64,000 nt of DNA, taken from Paenibacillus cymbidii (GTDB taxonomy: Bacteria > Bacillota > Bacilli > Paenibacillales > NBRC-103111). Below are positions 36,682 to 45,663 of this stretch, one piece after another; position 1 is the stretch's first letter, and every line of letters starts with the position of its first letter. The notes under the pieces were generated by a model. It had not been told where the DNA came from. It saw only the letters and a list, made by a program, of their open reading frames with translations, and searched no databases. The stretch lies in the NCBI RefSeq assembly GCF_004764705.1, contig NZ_SHLX01000025.1:1-64000 (forward strand). Direction: 5' to 3'. The position numbers were made by a program, and so were the translations under genes.

Positions 36682-37452
36682 ATGTCGCTCGATCAAGTCA
36701 TTGCTCTGCAAATTGAGGGAAGCAGCTTCTCGCTGGAGACCGTGTTGAGATCGGCCCAAATGCGCGGCGGCTTCGGCGCGATTCATGATTACCTTAAAGT
36801 CGTGCTGATCGACGCTTATGCCGAGGAGCAGCGTATTCTGACGAGCCAGGAGGAAATCCAGGAAGCCGTTACTCGCTGGAGAGAAGCGAATTCGCTGTAT
36901 CAAGCGTCGGAAGTGACAGCTTGGCTGAATGAACGTTCGCTGTCGATGGCGGACCTGGCCGAATTCGCCAGGACCGAGGCGGTAAAGGAAGGAGTCCGCA
37001 ACCACGTGGCCGCCGGCAAGGTCGAACGGTATTTTGCCGAGCACCGGACTCGATTCGAAGCGGTCGCCCTCTCGCAAATCGTCGTGAACGAGCGAGGGAT
37101 TGCCAGAGAGCTCAAGTTCAAGCTCATGGAGGGGGAACCGTTTTGGGGGCTTGCCCGCACTTTCTCGACAGAAGAGTCGTCCAGGCTTGGAGGAGGTTAT
37201 ATCGGCCGTAAGACGAGAGCACAGTTGCCTCATGCAATTGCTTCGCAAGCGTTCCGGTCGGCTCCGGGAACGATCGTCGGCCCGCTTGAGATCGACAAGA
37301 AATTTTTTGTCGTCAAGATCGAAGAAGTTTACCCGGCAGAACTGAATGCCGACACAAGGGTGCGGATCGAACATCTCTTATTCGAAGACTGGCTAACATC
37401 CAGACGCAAGGAAGCGAACGCATCCATGCCGCCATTATGGGCGCATAATTAA
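36682..37452 (+). CDS. Cytoplasmic parvulin-like peptidyl-prolyl isomerase
   Basis: The 256-residue protein has a helical SurA/PpiC-like N-terminal part and a parvulin domain at about 128-226 (ALSQIVVNERGIARELKF ... FSTEESSRLGGGYIG ... GPLEIDKKFFVVKIEEV). No signal peptide or lipobox is present, so it should act inside the cell. Parvulin genes beside C39 peptide exporters occur in NHLP-type and cyanobacterial peptide clusters, where a chaperone role for the precursor is assumed. The start follows AAAGGGG. It ends 18 bp before the exporter gene. Confidence 0.85.
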   Translation: MSLDQVIALQIEGSSFSLETVLRSAQMRGGFGAIHDYLKVVLIDAYAEEQRILTSQEEIQEAVTRWREANSLYQASEVTAWLNERSLSMADLAEFARTEAVKEGVRNHVAAGKVERYFAEHRTRFEAVALSQIVVNERGIARELKFKLMEGEPFWGLARTFSTEESSRLGGGYIGRKTRAQLPHAIASQAFRSAPGTIVGPLEIDKKFFVVKIEEVYPAELNADTRVRIEHLLFEDWLTSRRKEANASMPPLWAHN

Positions 37453-37470
37453 GTTAGGGGAACGGGATCC

Positions 37471-40400
37471 ATGGAGACGAACAAGCTGCTTGACTACATT
37501 GAGAAAAGTCCTTTTTGCGTTGTATTCAGCCTGCGCGAGAAGCAAAAGCTGGCCCAATATGCGCGGATCGTTCCGTTCTCAATCGGTCAGACGGTACAGG
37601 GTAAGGATGAGTTGGCGGAATTTATGTATGTCGTCGTTTCGGGCGAGGTTCGCATGATCGACGAGCGGGCGGATGGAACGGAGATCAGCCTCGGCTTATT
37701 GAAGGACGGGGACTGCTTCGGCTGGGAGAACGGGACGAAGCTGTCCAACCAGCCCGTCACCTACTGCGCGGCGGGAAGTGTGCGGCTTCTGGCCATTCCT
37801 GTTGAGATGCTTCGCGAGGTGCTGGCGCATAATCCGGGTCTGGAAGATCTGCTGGCTACTTACGCTTCGTCCCGGGCCGTCTCGATGTTTCTGAGAAGAA
37901 CGTCGTTGCTGTCCTCGGAAGATTATCATGCCGTTCGTACGTTTCTGGAACGGATGACCGTTATTCATGCGGACAAAGGGGAGCCGATCGTGCGCGAAGG
38001 GGACGTGGGAGATGCATTCTACATCGTTCACTCGGGTCATTGCGTGGTCGTTAAGGAAGGAGATGGCGCTGTTCTCAACCGCCTCCTCTCGGGCGACTTC
38101 TTCGGTGAATTGGCTTTGCTCACCGGGGCGCGGCGTCAAGCGACTGTGATCGCTGTCGAACCTGCGCAATTGTTCCGGCTAAGCAGGGACGATTTCGATG
38201 TCATGATTGTAAAGTACCCGGCGCTCCGCACGGCCATTGAAAGTATTTCTTCCCATTATGTATCGAAAGCATCCATGTATAACGATGACGAAGAAGATCA
38301 ATTAGAACGATCGGAGGCGCCTTCTGATCTATCGATGAAGCTGGAATCGGTTGTCAAGAAGGGAAGCAGACGATTCCGGCTGCATAAATACCCGATACGC
38401 CTGCAGCAGAACGAGATGGATTGCGGCCCAACCTGTCTTGCTATGGTGATGGCGTATTACGGTTCGCATATTTCGATCAACCGAATCAGAGAGCAGACGG
38501 AGATGTCGCGCTCCGGAAGCACGTTGTACGGCTTGATGGAAACGGCGGAATCGCTGGGGCTGGCCGCACAAGGCTTTACGACGCAGCTCGATGCTCTCTC
38601 CGGGATGAGGCTGCCCGCGATCGCGCACTGGAAGGGCGAACACTTCATCGTTGTATACGAGGTGACCCCGAAGCACGTGATAGTCGGCGATCCCGCTTAC
38701 GGCCTGGAGAAAAAAAGCAAAGCCGATTTCGAAGCGGGCTGGAGCGGGGCTATTTTGACGCTGACTCCGACGGACCGGCTTGCGGCAAGCGAGCGTATGC
38801 GCAGCCCGGTTTCCCGATTTGTCGCCTATGTGACCCCGAATCGCAAAGCGTTGATCTCGCTGCTGATCGCGTCGCTGCTCGTCCAATTGACCGCGCTGAT
38901 GATTCCGATTGTTACGCAAGTTATCGTGGATAAGGTGCTCGTCAATGAACAGCGTGACATTCTGCGAATGCTGCTGGTCGGCATGCTTGCTCTATCCCTC
39001 TGCTATATCATTTCCAATTCGTTCCGAACTTTCATAGCGGCTCGAATCGCGCTGAAGATCGACATCGGCATGTTGGGCGATTTCTATAAACACTTGCTGA
39101 GCCTGCCCTTGTCCTTCTTCCTCGCTCGAACGATCGGCGATCTGACAAGCCGGGTCGGCGAGAATCAGAAGATCCGCAGAATGCTGACGACCGGGGCGGT
39201 CCAGTTGATGCTGGACTCCTTGACGATCGTCATTTATGGGACGCTCATGCTCGTCTATCATGTGAAGCTGGCGTTTCTCGCGTTCGCCATCCTTCCATGC
39301 TACATCGCGCTTGTGCTTCTCTTCTCTCCGCTGATGCGTCGGAACAGCCGCAAGCAGTTCGAAGCGGAGGCGGAATCGCAGACGACGATGGTTGAAGCCA
39401 TCAAGCTGATTTCGACCGTGAAGGCGCTGGCAGCGGAACCGACAATCCGCTGGAAGCTGATGGACAAGCTGCAGCTTGCGCTGAAACAGCGAATCAAAGC
39501 CATTCAACTGCTGGTAGTGTCGGAGACTGTCGCGGATTTTATCAAGATGATCGGCAACTCCCTGGTGTTATACGGGGGCGCTGTGTTCGTCATGCGCGGT
39601 CAACTGACGGTGGGACAATTCGTTGCTTTTTTATCCGTTTACTTTACGGTGACCCAATCGATTACCCGAATGCTGCAAATGCTCAATGATATGATGGAAG
39701 TTCGGGTATCGATGGAGCGGATCGACGACGTATTCCGGGCAAATCCGGAGGAGCTGGAGCCGCAAAATATGCGGAGATTGGCCGCGCTGAAAGGAAACAT
39801 TCAGTTCGACAACGTCTCCTTTCGCTACAGCAAGGACGGTCCCGACATTTTGCAGCAGATCAATCTGAAGATCGGGCCAGGGCAGACGGTTGCGCTTGTC
39901 GGAAGGAGCGGAGCAGGCAAATCCACGTTCGCGAATTTGCTGACCAAGCTGTTCGCTCCTTCGAGCGGGACGATTCGTGTCGACGGGCACGACATCAGGC
40001 AAATTCATGCCGCTTCCTTGCGCCGCAAGATCGGGATCGTCCAGCAGGAGAACCGGGTATTCCGCGCCACGATTCAAGACAATATTGCGATCCGATTTCC
40101 GTCAGCTACGCTGGAGGAAGTCGAGGCGGCCGCGAAGCTGGCGGGGGCCTACGATTTTATTGCCGCTTTGCCGCTCGGGTTCAAGACGATGATCGGAGAA
40201 GGCGGTTTAAGCCTCTCCGGAGGGCAGCTGCAACGAATCGCCATTGCGAGAGCGCTGCTTGGCGAGCCGGGCATTTTGATTTTCGACGAGGCGACCAGCG
40301 CGCTCGATTCGGAGTCGGAGCGAATCATTCAGCAAAATATGGAGTTGATGCTGAAGGGCCGCACCTGCTTGATCATCGCTCACCGTCTCAGCACGGTGCA

Positions 40401-40518
40401 GAAGGCGGATCTAATCGTCGTATTGGATCGCGGAGCTGTTGTGGAGACCGGTTCCCATGCCGAGCTGATCGAAGCCAAAGGGCTTTATTATTACCTGATC
40501 AGTCAGCAGTTGAGCTGA
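37471..40518 (+). CDS. cNMP-binding, C39 peptidase ABC exporter
   Basis: The 1015-residue protein has two N-terminal cyclic-nucleotide-binding-like domains (about 15-130 and 145-260). A C39 peptidase domain follows with catalytic C318 (QNEMDCGPTC), H391 (GEHFIVVY) and D407 (GDPAYG). Next come six membrane helices (about 455-750) and an ABC ATPase with Walker A GRSGAGKS (811-818), LSGGQLQR and ILIFDEATSALDSE. It should cleave double-glycine leaders and export the product, with gating by the cNMP-like domains. The architecture resembles cyanobacterial HetC. All catalytic residues are present. The substrate is inferred to be the 45-residue peptide. Confidence 0.93.
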   Translation: METNKLLDYIEKSPFCVVFSLREKQKLAQYARIVPFSIGQTVQGKDELAEFMYVVVSGEVRMIDERADGTEISLGLLKDGDCFGWENGTKLSNQPVTYCAAGSVRLLAIPVEMLREVLAHNPGLEDLLATYASSRAVSMFLRRTSLLSSEDYHAVRTFLERMTVIHADKGEPIVREGDVGDAFYIVHSGHCVVVKEGDGAVLNRLLSGDFFGELALLTGARRQATVIAVEPAQLFRLSRDDFDVMIVKYPALRTAIESISSHYVSKASMYNDDEEDQLERSEAPSDLSMKLESVVKKGSRRFRLHKYPIRLQQNEMDCGPTCLAMVMAYYGSHISINRIREQTEMSRSGSTLYGLMETAESLGLAAQGFTTQLDALSGMRLPAIAHWKGEHFIVVYEVTPKHVIVGDPAYGLEKKSKADFEAGWSGAILTLTPTDRLAASERMRSPVSRFVAYVTPNRKALISLLIASLLVQLTALMIPIVTQVIVDKVLVNEQRDILRMLLVGMLALSLCYIISNSFRTFIAARIALKIDIGMLGDFYKHLLSLPLSFFLARTIGDLTSRVGENQKIRRMLTTGAVQLMLDSLTIVIYGTLMLVYHVKLAFLAFAILPCYIALVLLFSPLMRRNSRKQFEAEAESQTTMVEAIKLISTVKALAAEPTIRWKLMDKLQLALKQRIKAIQLLVVSETVADFIKMIGNSLVLYGGAVFVMRGQLTVGQFVAFLSVYFTVTQSITRMLQMLNDMMEVRVSMERIDDVFRANPEELEPQNMRRLAALKGNIQFDNVSFRYSKDGPDILQQINLKIGPGQTVALVGRSGAGKSTFANLLTKLFAPSSGTIRVDGHDIRQIHAASLRRKIGIVQQENRVFRATIQDNIAIRFPSATLEEVEAAAKLAGAYDFIAALPLGFKTMIGEGGLSLSGGQLQRIAIARALLGEPGILIFDEATSALDSESERIIQQNMELMLKGRTCLIIAHRLSTVQKADLIVVLDRGAVVETGSHAELIEAKGLYYYLISQQLS

Positions 40519-40528
40519 CAATTTGCAC

Positions 40529-40558
40529 TTGATTTTATTCTTCAGACAATGGTAAAAT
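40529..40558 (+). promoter_or_regulatory. Promoter of the YcaQ-type gene
   Basis: TTGATT (40529-40534) and TAAAAT (40553-40558) are 18 bp apart, 45 bp before the start codon. Confidence 0.6.
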
Positions 40559-40603
40559 TTTTTAAGAACATTTGTTTGCATGTATCGTTAAGGAGACACG
40601 TCC

Positions 40604-41791
40604 ATGATCCATTTGACGAATCGCCAAGCGCGGCAGTTTCTGTTATTGAAGCACGGGCTGTTGGGCAACTATCGCTTTACGGGAAAGCAAGGCATCATGG
40701 ACTTTGTGCGGCAGGTCGGCTGTATTCAATATGACCCCATCGATGTTTGCGGCAAAAACGCCGAGTTGGTGCTGCAGTCGCGAATCAAAGGATTTACCAA
40801 GCCCCTGCTCGACGAGTTGCTGTATCAAGATCGCTACCTTGTCGATTATCCCGACAAGAATTTGGCTATTATCCTTGCCGAAGACTGGCCGTACTTTGAG
40901 CGATACAGGCAAGCTGCAAGGCGACATGCCGGGCGTTATCCCGAAATGGAGGCTTTGACAGCCCAAGCACGGACTTATATCCAGCATAACGGTGCGATAA
41001 GCTCGAATGAACTGAAATTGGACGGAGATTTCACCTGGCAATCCGCCATCCATTGGAGCAGCGGCAACAATGTATCGCGGTCGGTGCTGGAGCAGATGTA
41101 TTCGACAGGCGAACTGATTATCCATCGCAAGAAAGGAACGCGCAAATATTATGATGTCGCCGAAAATTACTTCCCGCCCCATCTGTTGAATGCGCCGGAG
41201 CCGCTGGAAGACGAGCTTGAGCATTACAAGTGGCGGGTACTGCGCCGAATCGGCGCTATTGGTCTTTTATGGAATCGTGCATCCGATGCCTGGCTGAATA
41301 TATGGGGATTAAAAACGGAGCAGCGCAATGAGGTTTTCCGCCAATTGCAACACGAAGCTCGCATTGTTGCCGTTACCGTAGAACAAATGAAGGATATACT
41401 ATATTGCCGCGCGGAAGACTTGCCGCTTATGGAAGCCGTTCTGCAGCATCCGGCGCCCAAGTTGCGCTGCGAGCTGATTGCTCCGCTGGACAACTTGTTA
41501 TGGGATCGAAAGCTGATCAACGAATTGTTTGGCTTCGATTATACGTGGGAGATTTACACACCGGAAATCAAACGGAAATTCGGCTATTATGTGCTGCCCC
41601 TGTTGTATGGAGATCGCTTCATCGGCCGGGCGGAGATCATCGCGGAACGCAAAACAGGGACGCTCGTTGTCAAAAACATCTGGTACGAGAACGGCATCAA
41701 GCCGACCAAACCGTTGCGAACCGCTTTGAACAGTTGTTTTCAACGTTTCGCATCCTTTAACGGCTGCGAGTTGATTCGCCAGCTTCGGTGA
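40604..41791 (+). CDS. YcaQ-family DNA glycosylase (winged helix)
   Basis: The 395-residue protein matches the YcaQ/AZL (HTH_42) family of interstrand-crosslink DNA glycosylases. GCIQYDPIDVC near residues 39-49 contains the Q-x-D catalytic motif of the family. Several winged-helix segments follow, with the conserved LIAPLDNLLWDR and PEIKRKFGYYVLPLLYGDR in the C-terminal part. These enzymes remove alkylated or crosslinked bases and are sometimes self-resistance proteins in natural-product clusters. No such cluster is evident here. The site AAGGAGA precedes the ATG. Confidence 0.9.
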   Translation: MIHLTNRQARQFLLLKHGLLGNYRFTGKQGIMDFVRQVGCIQYDPIDVCGKNAELVLQSRIKGFTKPLLDELLYQDRYLVDYPDKNLAIILAEDWPYFERYRQAARRHAGRYPEMEALTAQARTYIQHNGAISSNELKLDGDFTWQSAIHWSSGNNVSRSVLEQMYSTGELIIHRKKGTRKYYDVAENYFPPHLLNAPEPLEDELEHYKWRVLRRIGAIGLLWNRASDAWLNIWGLKTEQRNEVFRQLQHEARIVAVTVEQMKDILYCRAEDLPLMEAVLQHPAPKLRCELIAPLDNLLWDRKLINELFGFDYTWEIYTPEIKRKFGYYVLPLLYGDRFIGRAEIIAERKTGTLVVKNIWYENGIKPTKPLRTALNSCFQRFASFNGCELIRQLR

Positions 41792-41798
41792 TCTGATA

Positions 41799-42671
41799 TT
41801 ACGAGCCTCTGCGCCTCCAGCCGAATACGCGCACATGCACTATCCCCCTGGTCAACCAGTGCGCCGCGACGTACAAGACGATAAATACGACCAACAACGG
41901 TTTGAACAACAGCGCGGCGGCGAGCCAACCGAGGAAAATTTGCCACGGCTTCAGCCTGCGAATCAACCGCACCGGCAACATAACCAAGCGGAACAACGGC
42001 TGGTTATGCTGCAGCGCCTCCAAATATTCGTCTTGAAACTGCTTGTCCTCGGGATGAAGCCGAACCGCATTCTTCATATACGCTTCCTGCAGACCGAATT
42101 CGCCGCGCCGATTCGCCGCCCATGCCAAATACAACAGCGCATGCGGGTTCTCCGCCTCATACTGCACCGCTTGCCGGTCGAGCCTTCTCGATTCGGCATC
42201 GTTTCCTCGAAGTGCTTCCACATAGCTGAGCGCGGCCAAATACAGCGATGACACCGGCACCAGCTCAAGCGCATGAAGCAATTGCACCCGGGCTTCCCCG
42301 ATCTGTCCCTTCTTGAGCAGGCGGGTCGCTTTCATAAACGGATAAAGCGATTCGTTAGGGTCGATGCGGACGGCTTCCCGAATCGCCTCCTGGAATGCTT
42401 GCTCCTGGTTCGTCTCGTAGTAGACGCCGACGCGCACATACCAGGCCACCTGCTGCTCCGGCTCCCGCTTCAGCGCTTCGTTCGCCCAGTGGAGCGCCTT
42501 CTCATGCTCGTTCTGCATGAAATAAATCCGCCCGATCAGCGCGAACAGATCCGGGTCCTCGGGATTGTCCCGCAGCGCGTTCTCCGCTTCCTTCAACGCT
42601 TCCTTATACCGACGCCACTCCATCAATTGCTGGACCGCTGCATAGACGGCTTGTATCCGCTGCCTCTCCAA
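41799..42671 (-). CDS. TPR protein with C-terminal membrane segment
   Basis: The 290-residue protein has about five TPR motifs (residues 10-225; for example ALKEAENALRDNPEDPDLFA and ALHWANEALKREPEQQVAWY) and a hydrophobic hairpin near 245-280 (IFLGWLAAALLFKPLLVVFIVL) ending in a basic tail. It is likely anchored in the membrane with the TPR part in the cytoplasm. The TTG start follows GGGAGG. It is 39 bp downstream of the AAA+ gene on the same strand, which suggests the two products work together. Confidence 0.85.
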   Translation of the reverse strand: MERQRIQAVYAAVQQLMEWRRYKEALKEAENALRDNPEDPDLFALIGRIYFMQNEHEKALHWANEALKREPEQQVAWYVRVGVYYETNQEQAFQEAIREAVRIDPNESLYPFMKATRLLKKGQIGEARVQLLHALELVPVSSLYLAALSYVEALRGNDAESRRLDRQAVQYEAENPHALLYLAWAANRRGEFGLQEAYMKNAVRLHPEDKQFQDEYLEALQHNQPLFRLVMLPVRLIRRLKPWQIFLGWLAAALLFKPLLVVFIVLYVAAHWLTRGIVHVRVFGWRRRGS

Positions 42672-42710
42672 CGCTCACAACCTCCCGTTCGTTCGCAGGC
42701 GTTACTTACG

Positions 42711-43667
42711 CTATTTGATCCCATGCTTCTTGATATAATCCACTACCACCTGGTAGTCCCGGTTCACATCGCTGAACGTCGCATAGCTTTTGGCCGTTTG
42801 AAACCATTCGAGCGTTGTTGCTTTTCTTGCTTTTGCCGCCTTCTTCAGATCGTCCTGCGTCACCGGCTCGATTCGGCCCGATTCGAACGTACGCTCCATG
42901 GCCGACTCTACCGCTTCCTTCACGACTTGCTCCAGGTCGGCGCCGGAGAAAAGCGGCGTATCCGCAGCGATTTTCGCCGTGTTCAGCGCTTCGGTCGGCT
43001 TTCCCGCCAGCTTCAGCTCAAGAATGGCACGGCGCTCGGCATCCTCCGGCGGCGGTACGAACACCAGGTGATCGAACCGGCCCGGACGGCGCAGCGCCGA
43101 ATCCAGATACCAAGGCGTATTGGTCGCACCGATGACGAATACCTGATCATTCTGCGCCTGAAGTCCGTCGAGCTCAAGCAGCAGTTGGTTGACCAGCATC
43201 CGGTCGTGATGCTGCCGCATGTGATGGCGGCTTCCGCCCATCGCGTCCAATTCGTCGATGAAAATGACGCAAGGTTTGTTCTGCCGCGCCTTCGCGAACA
43301 GATCGTGCAGATTGTGCTCGCTTTGACCGACGTACATCGACAGAATCGCCTGCAGCTCCAGATGCATGAAGTTCGCTTCGATCTCGCCCGCCACCGCGCG
43401 CGCCAGAAACGTTTTGCCGCAGCCCGGCGGGCCGAACAGCAGCAAGCTTCCGCCGGCCGACTTGCCGTACGCCGCGAACACCTCCGGCTGCTGCAACGGC
43501 AAAATAAAATTCATCCGGATTTTTTTCTTCACATCCTCGAGCCCGCCGACATCGGCAAACGTCGTTTTCGGCTTCTCCGATTCAATTAACGTCTGATCCT
43601 CGGGACTGAATGAGATCAGCTTCAAATTTTTGCGCCGTCGTTCGGCCAGTTCATCACGATCCGACAT
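42711..43667 (-). CDS. Classical AAA+ ATPase (Cdc48/FtsH-like module)
   Basis: The 318-residue protein has a short N-terminal segment and one AAA module with Walker A GPPGCGKT (79-86), pore loop MYVG, Walker B VIFIDELDAM, sensor-1 GATNTPW and the SRH arginines in RRPGRFD. No protease or membrane domain is attached. The module is close to CDC48/VPS4-type ATPases. With the TPR gene downstream it may form a membrane-associated remodelling complex; the target is unknown. Confidence 0.92.
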   Translation of the reverse strand: MSDRDELAERRRKNLKLISFSPEDQTLIESEKPKTTFADVGGLEDVKKKIRMNFILPLQQPEVFAAYGKSAGGSLLLFGPPGCGKTFLARAVAGEIEANFMHLELQAILSMYVGQSEHNLHDLFAKARQNKPCVIFIDELDAMGGSRHHMRQHHDRMLVNQLLLELDGLQAQNDQVFVIGATNTPWYLDSALRRPGRFDHLVFVPPPEDAERRAILELKLAGKPTEALNTAKIAADTPLFSGADLEQVVKEAVESAMERTFESGRIEPVTQDDLKKAAKARKATTLEWFQTAKSYATFSDVNRDYQVVVDYIKKHGIK

Positions 43668-43770
43668 CCGGAATCTCTCCTTTTGCTGGGATTGTGTCTA
43701 AGTTTACCATATTTTGCAGCGCTGTGGCGCATTTCCTGCCGGAATCCGACGGGGAACTACGAGCTTTTAT

Positions 43771-45519
43771 TCATTCCCGTATCTCCTTTTCCGAGCCTGC
43801 TGCACGAAGCGAAAAGTAAAACACCGTTTTCTGGCGCGGCACGCTCTCCATCCAAATTTGTCCGCCGCTCATCCGCACGAATTGTTGGCAAACTTGCAAG
43901 CCCAGTCCGGTTCCTCTCTCCCCGGCAGTACCCGTTGTGGACACGAGTCTCAGCGGATCGAACAATTCCTGAACCCGCTCCTCCTCCACACCCACACCGT
44001 TGTCGCTGACCGATACGATCACCCGCCCGGCATTCGTCTCAGCGCCAACCTGAACGCTCCCGCCCCGTTCGGAAAATTTGATCGCATTCGTCAGCAGATT
44101 GCGAACGATCAAATTGACCGCTTCCCGATCCGCATAAACTTCCACGTCGCTGTCGATTTCCGTATGTATGGCGATTTGTTTGGCCTCGCTCTTGATGCGC
44201 AGCGTTCGGCATACTTCCTCGACCGCCTCTTTCAGCGGCAATCGTTCGGGGTGCAGTTGCATGCCTTCCTTCTGGCTGCGAAACCATTCCAGCAAATTTT
44301 CGATCATCACAAATGTCGTTTGAATTTGTCCGCTTAAAGCGTCGATCACTTCCCGATGACTGCGGGTAAACATCGTTTTATCGGCTTCCAGCACTTCAAT
44401 CAAGCTGGCCTGAACGGCCAACGGGTTGCGGATATCATGGGAAACGATGGCAAACAATTGGTCTTTCAACTGATTGAGCTTCATAAACCGCTCCATCTGG
44501 CGTTTCTTTTCTGTCACGTCGAACAATACGGATACGGTTCCTTGGCCGGCCCTTCCCCGGGAAGCAAGCAGATACACCTTGACCGAATAGACTCGCTCTT
44601 CTCCGTTCACCCGGGCGTCAATCTCGATAATGCCCGTCTCCAAACGTTTGCAGGCACGATGCCATTCCGGCCAATCGGCCAACAAGCTGTCAATATGCCG
44701 TCCCGCAATCGAACCTTCTCCCGAACCCGCAAATAAAGGCTCCACATACGCATTGCAATCGATCACGCTTCCTCTGTGATTGACAATGAGAATCCCTTCT
44801 TCCATCGTCTCCATTACAACTTGCCTTGCCAGCGGTACGACGGAGAACATCCGGTAACGGATCACAATCCACAGCATGGTCATTCCCGCAAATCCGCTAT
44901 AAACCGAAACAGGAAGCAGCCACGGAGCGAAGCCGGGATAAGTCGATTTGGCAATTTCCATCGCAGCGGGGATGCAGCCGCACAGTAGCAGCCAGATGCC
45001 GGGCTTGCGAAGCTCGGGCCGAACACGCCGCAGATAAACGAACAAATAAAAGACGCAAACCGCAATAATCAGGTAACAGATGATAGTAAACGCAAGCGAA
45101 TAAACGGTTTTCGTTATTTCCAAATGCCCTTCGTTGAGTTCCATGCTCCGGAAAAGCAGATGGTGGTACGGATTCGTCCATATAAGCAACAACCAGAACA
45201 CGAAAATCGACAGGATCTGCATCATGCGAAACGGGCGTAAATAGTCGTCTTTCCCGAACAGGGCCAGCACAAAAAAAATCACCATCGGCACCGCTAACAA
45301 CAAGCTGGACTGTTCCATATTTCGAAACAGCATTTTGGCCGATAAACTTTCGCTGTTGATTTCCATAATCACACTTCCGGCATAAATCACGCGACACACC
45401 ATGACCCAGGCAAAGTAGCGGATTCCCCGTTCCCGGCTATACAGAAAGGCGTACCATAAAAACGCGATCATGAGCACAATGGAAACCAGCATGACCACAT
45501 TGGATAACGTTACACTCAT
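43771..45519 (-). CDS. 7TM-PAS sensor histidine kinase, orphan
   Basis: The 582-residue protein has about seven membrane helices (1-215) of the histidine kinase 7TM type, a PAS domain (about 230-345, EEGILIVNHRGSVIDCN), a HisKA domain with H361 in IVSHDIRNPLA, and HATPase motifs (NLLTNAIKFS, SDNGVG, GTGLGL). No response regulator gene is adjacent. It lies between the AAA+ gene and the Rieske gene, all on the minus strand, with gaps of about 100-145 bp. Confidence 0.92.
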   Translation of the reverse strand: MSVTLSNVVMLVSIVLMIAFLWYAFLYSRERGIRYFAWVMVCRVIYAGSVIMEINSESLSAKMLFRNMEQSSLLLAVPMVIFFVLALFGKDDYLRPFRMMQILSIFVFWLLLIWTNPYHHLLFRSMELNEGHLEITKTVYSLAFTIICYLIIAVCVFYLFVYLRRVRPELRKPGIWLLLCGCIPAAMEIAKSTYPGFAPWLLPVSVYSGFAGMTMLWIVIRYRMFSVVPLARQVVMETMEEGILIVNHRGSVIDCNAYVEPLFAGSGEGSIAGRHIDSLLADWPEWHRACKRLETGIIEIDARVNGEERVYSVKVYLLASRGRAGQGTVSVLFDVTEKKRQMERFMKLNQLKDQLFAIVSHDIRNPLAVQASLIEVLEADKTMFTRSHREVIDALSGQIQTTFVMIENLLEWFRSQKEGMQLHPERLPLKEAVEEVCRTLRIKSEAKQIAIHTEIDSDVEVYADREAVNLIVRNLLTNAIKFSERGGSVQVGAETNAGRVIVSVSDNGVGVEEERVQELFDPLRLVSTTGTAGERGTGLGLQVCQQFVRMSGGQIWMESVPRQKTVFYFSLRAAGSEKEIRE

Positions 45520-45663
45520 ACGATCAAGTTCTCCTTACAACTTTAAACATCTCTATTGATCATATGCCGACGATGAGCAGATTCCGGCTTGGGCCAAGAA
45601 CGCCGTAGCGTCGATTCGCCAATTGGGCATTGCATTGTCACCGGCCGCGGCGGCTCTTGCCGA

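Noticed and set aside
29576..41791. Antibiotic biosynthesis cluster around the YcaQ-type gene
   Set aside because: YcaQ relatives can be self-resistance genes, but no polyketide, peptide synthetase or RiPP-modifying enzyme is present.
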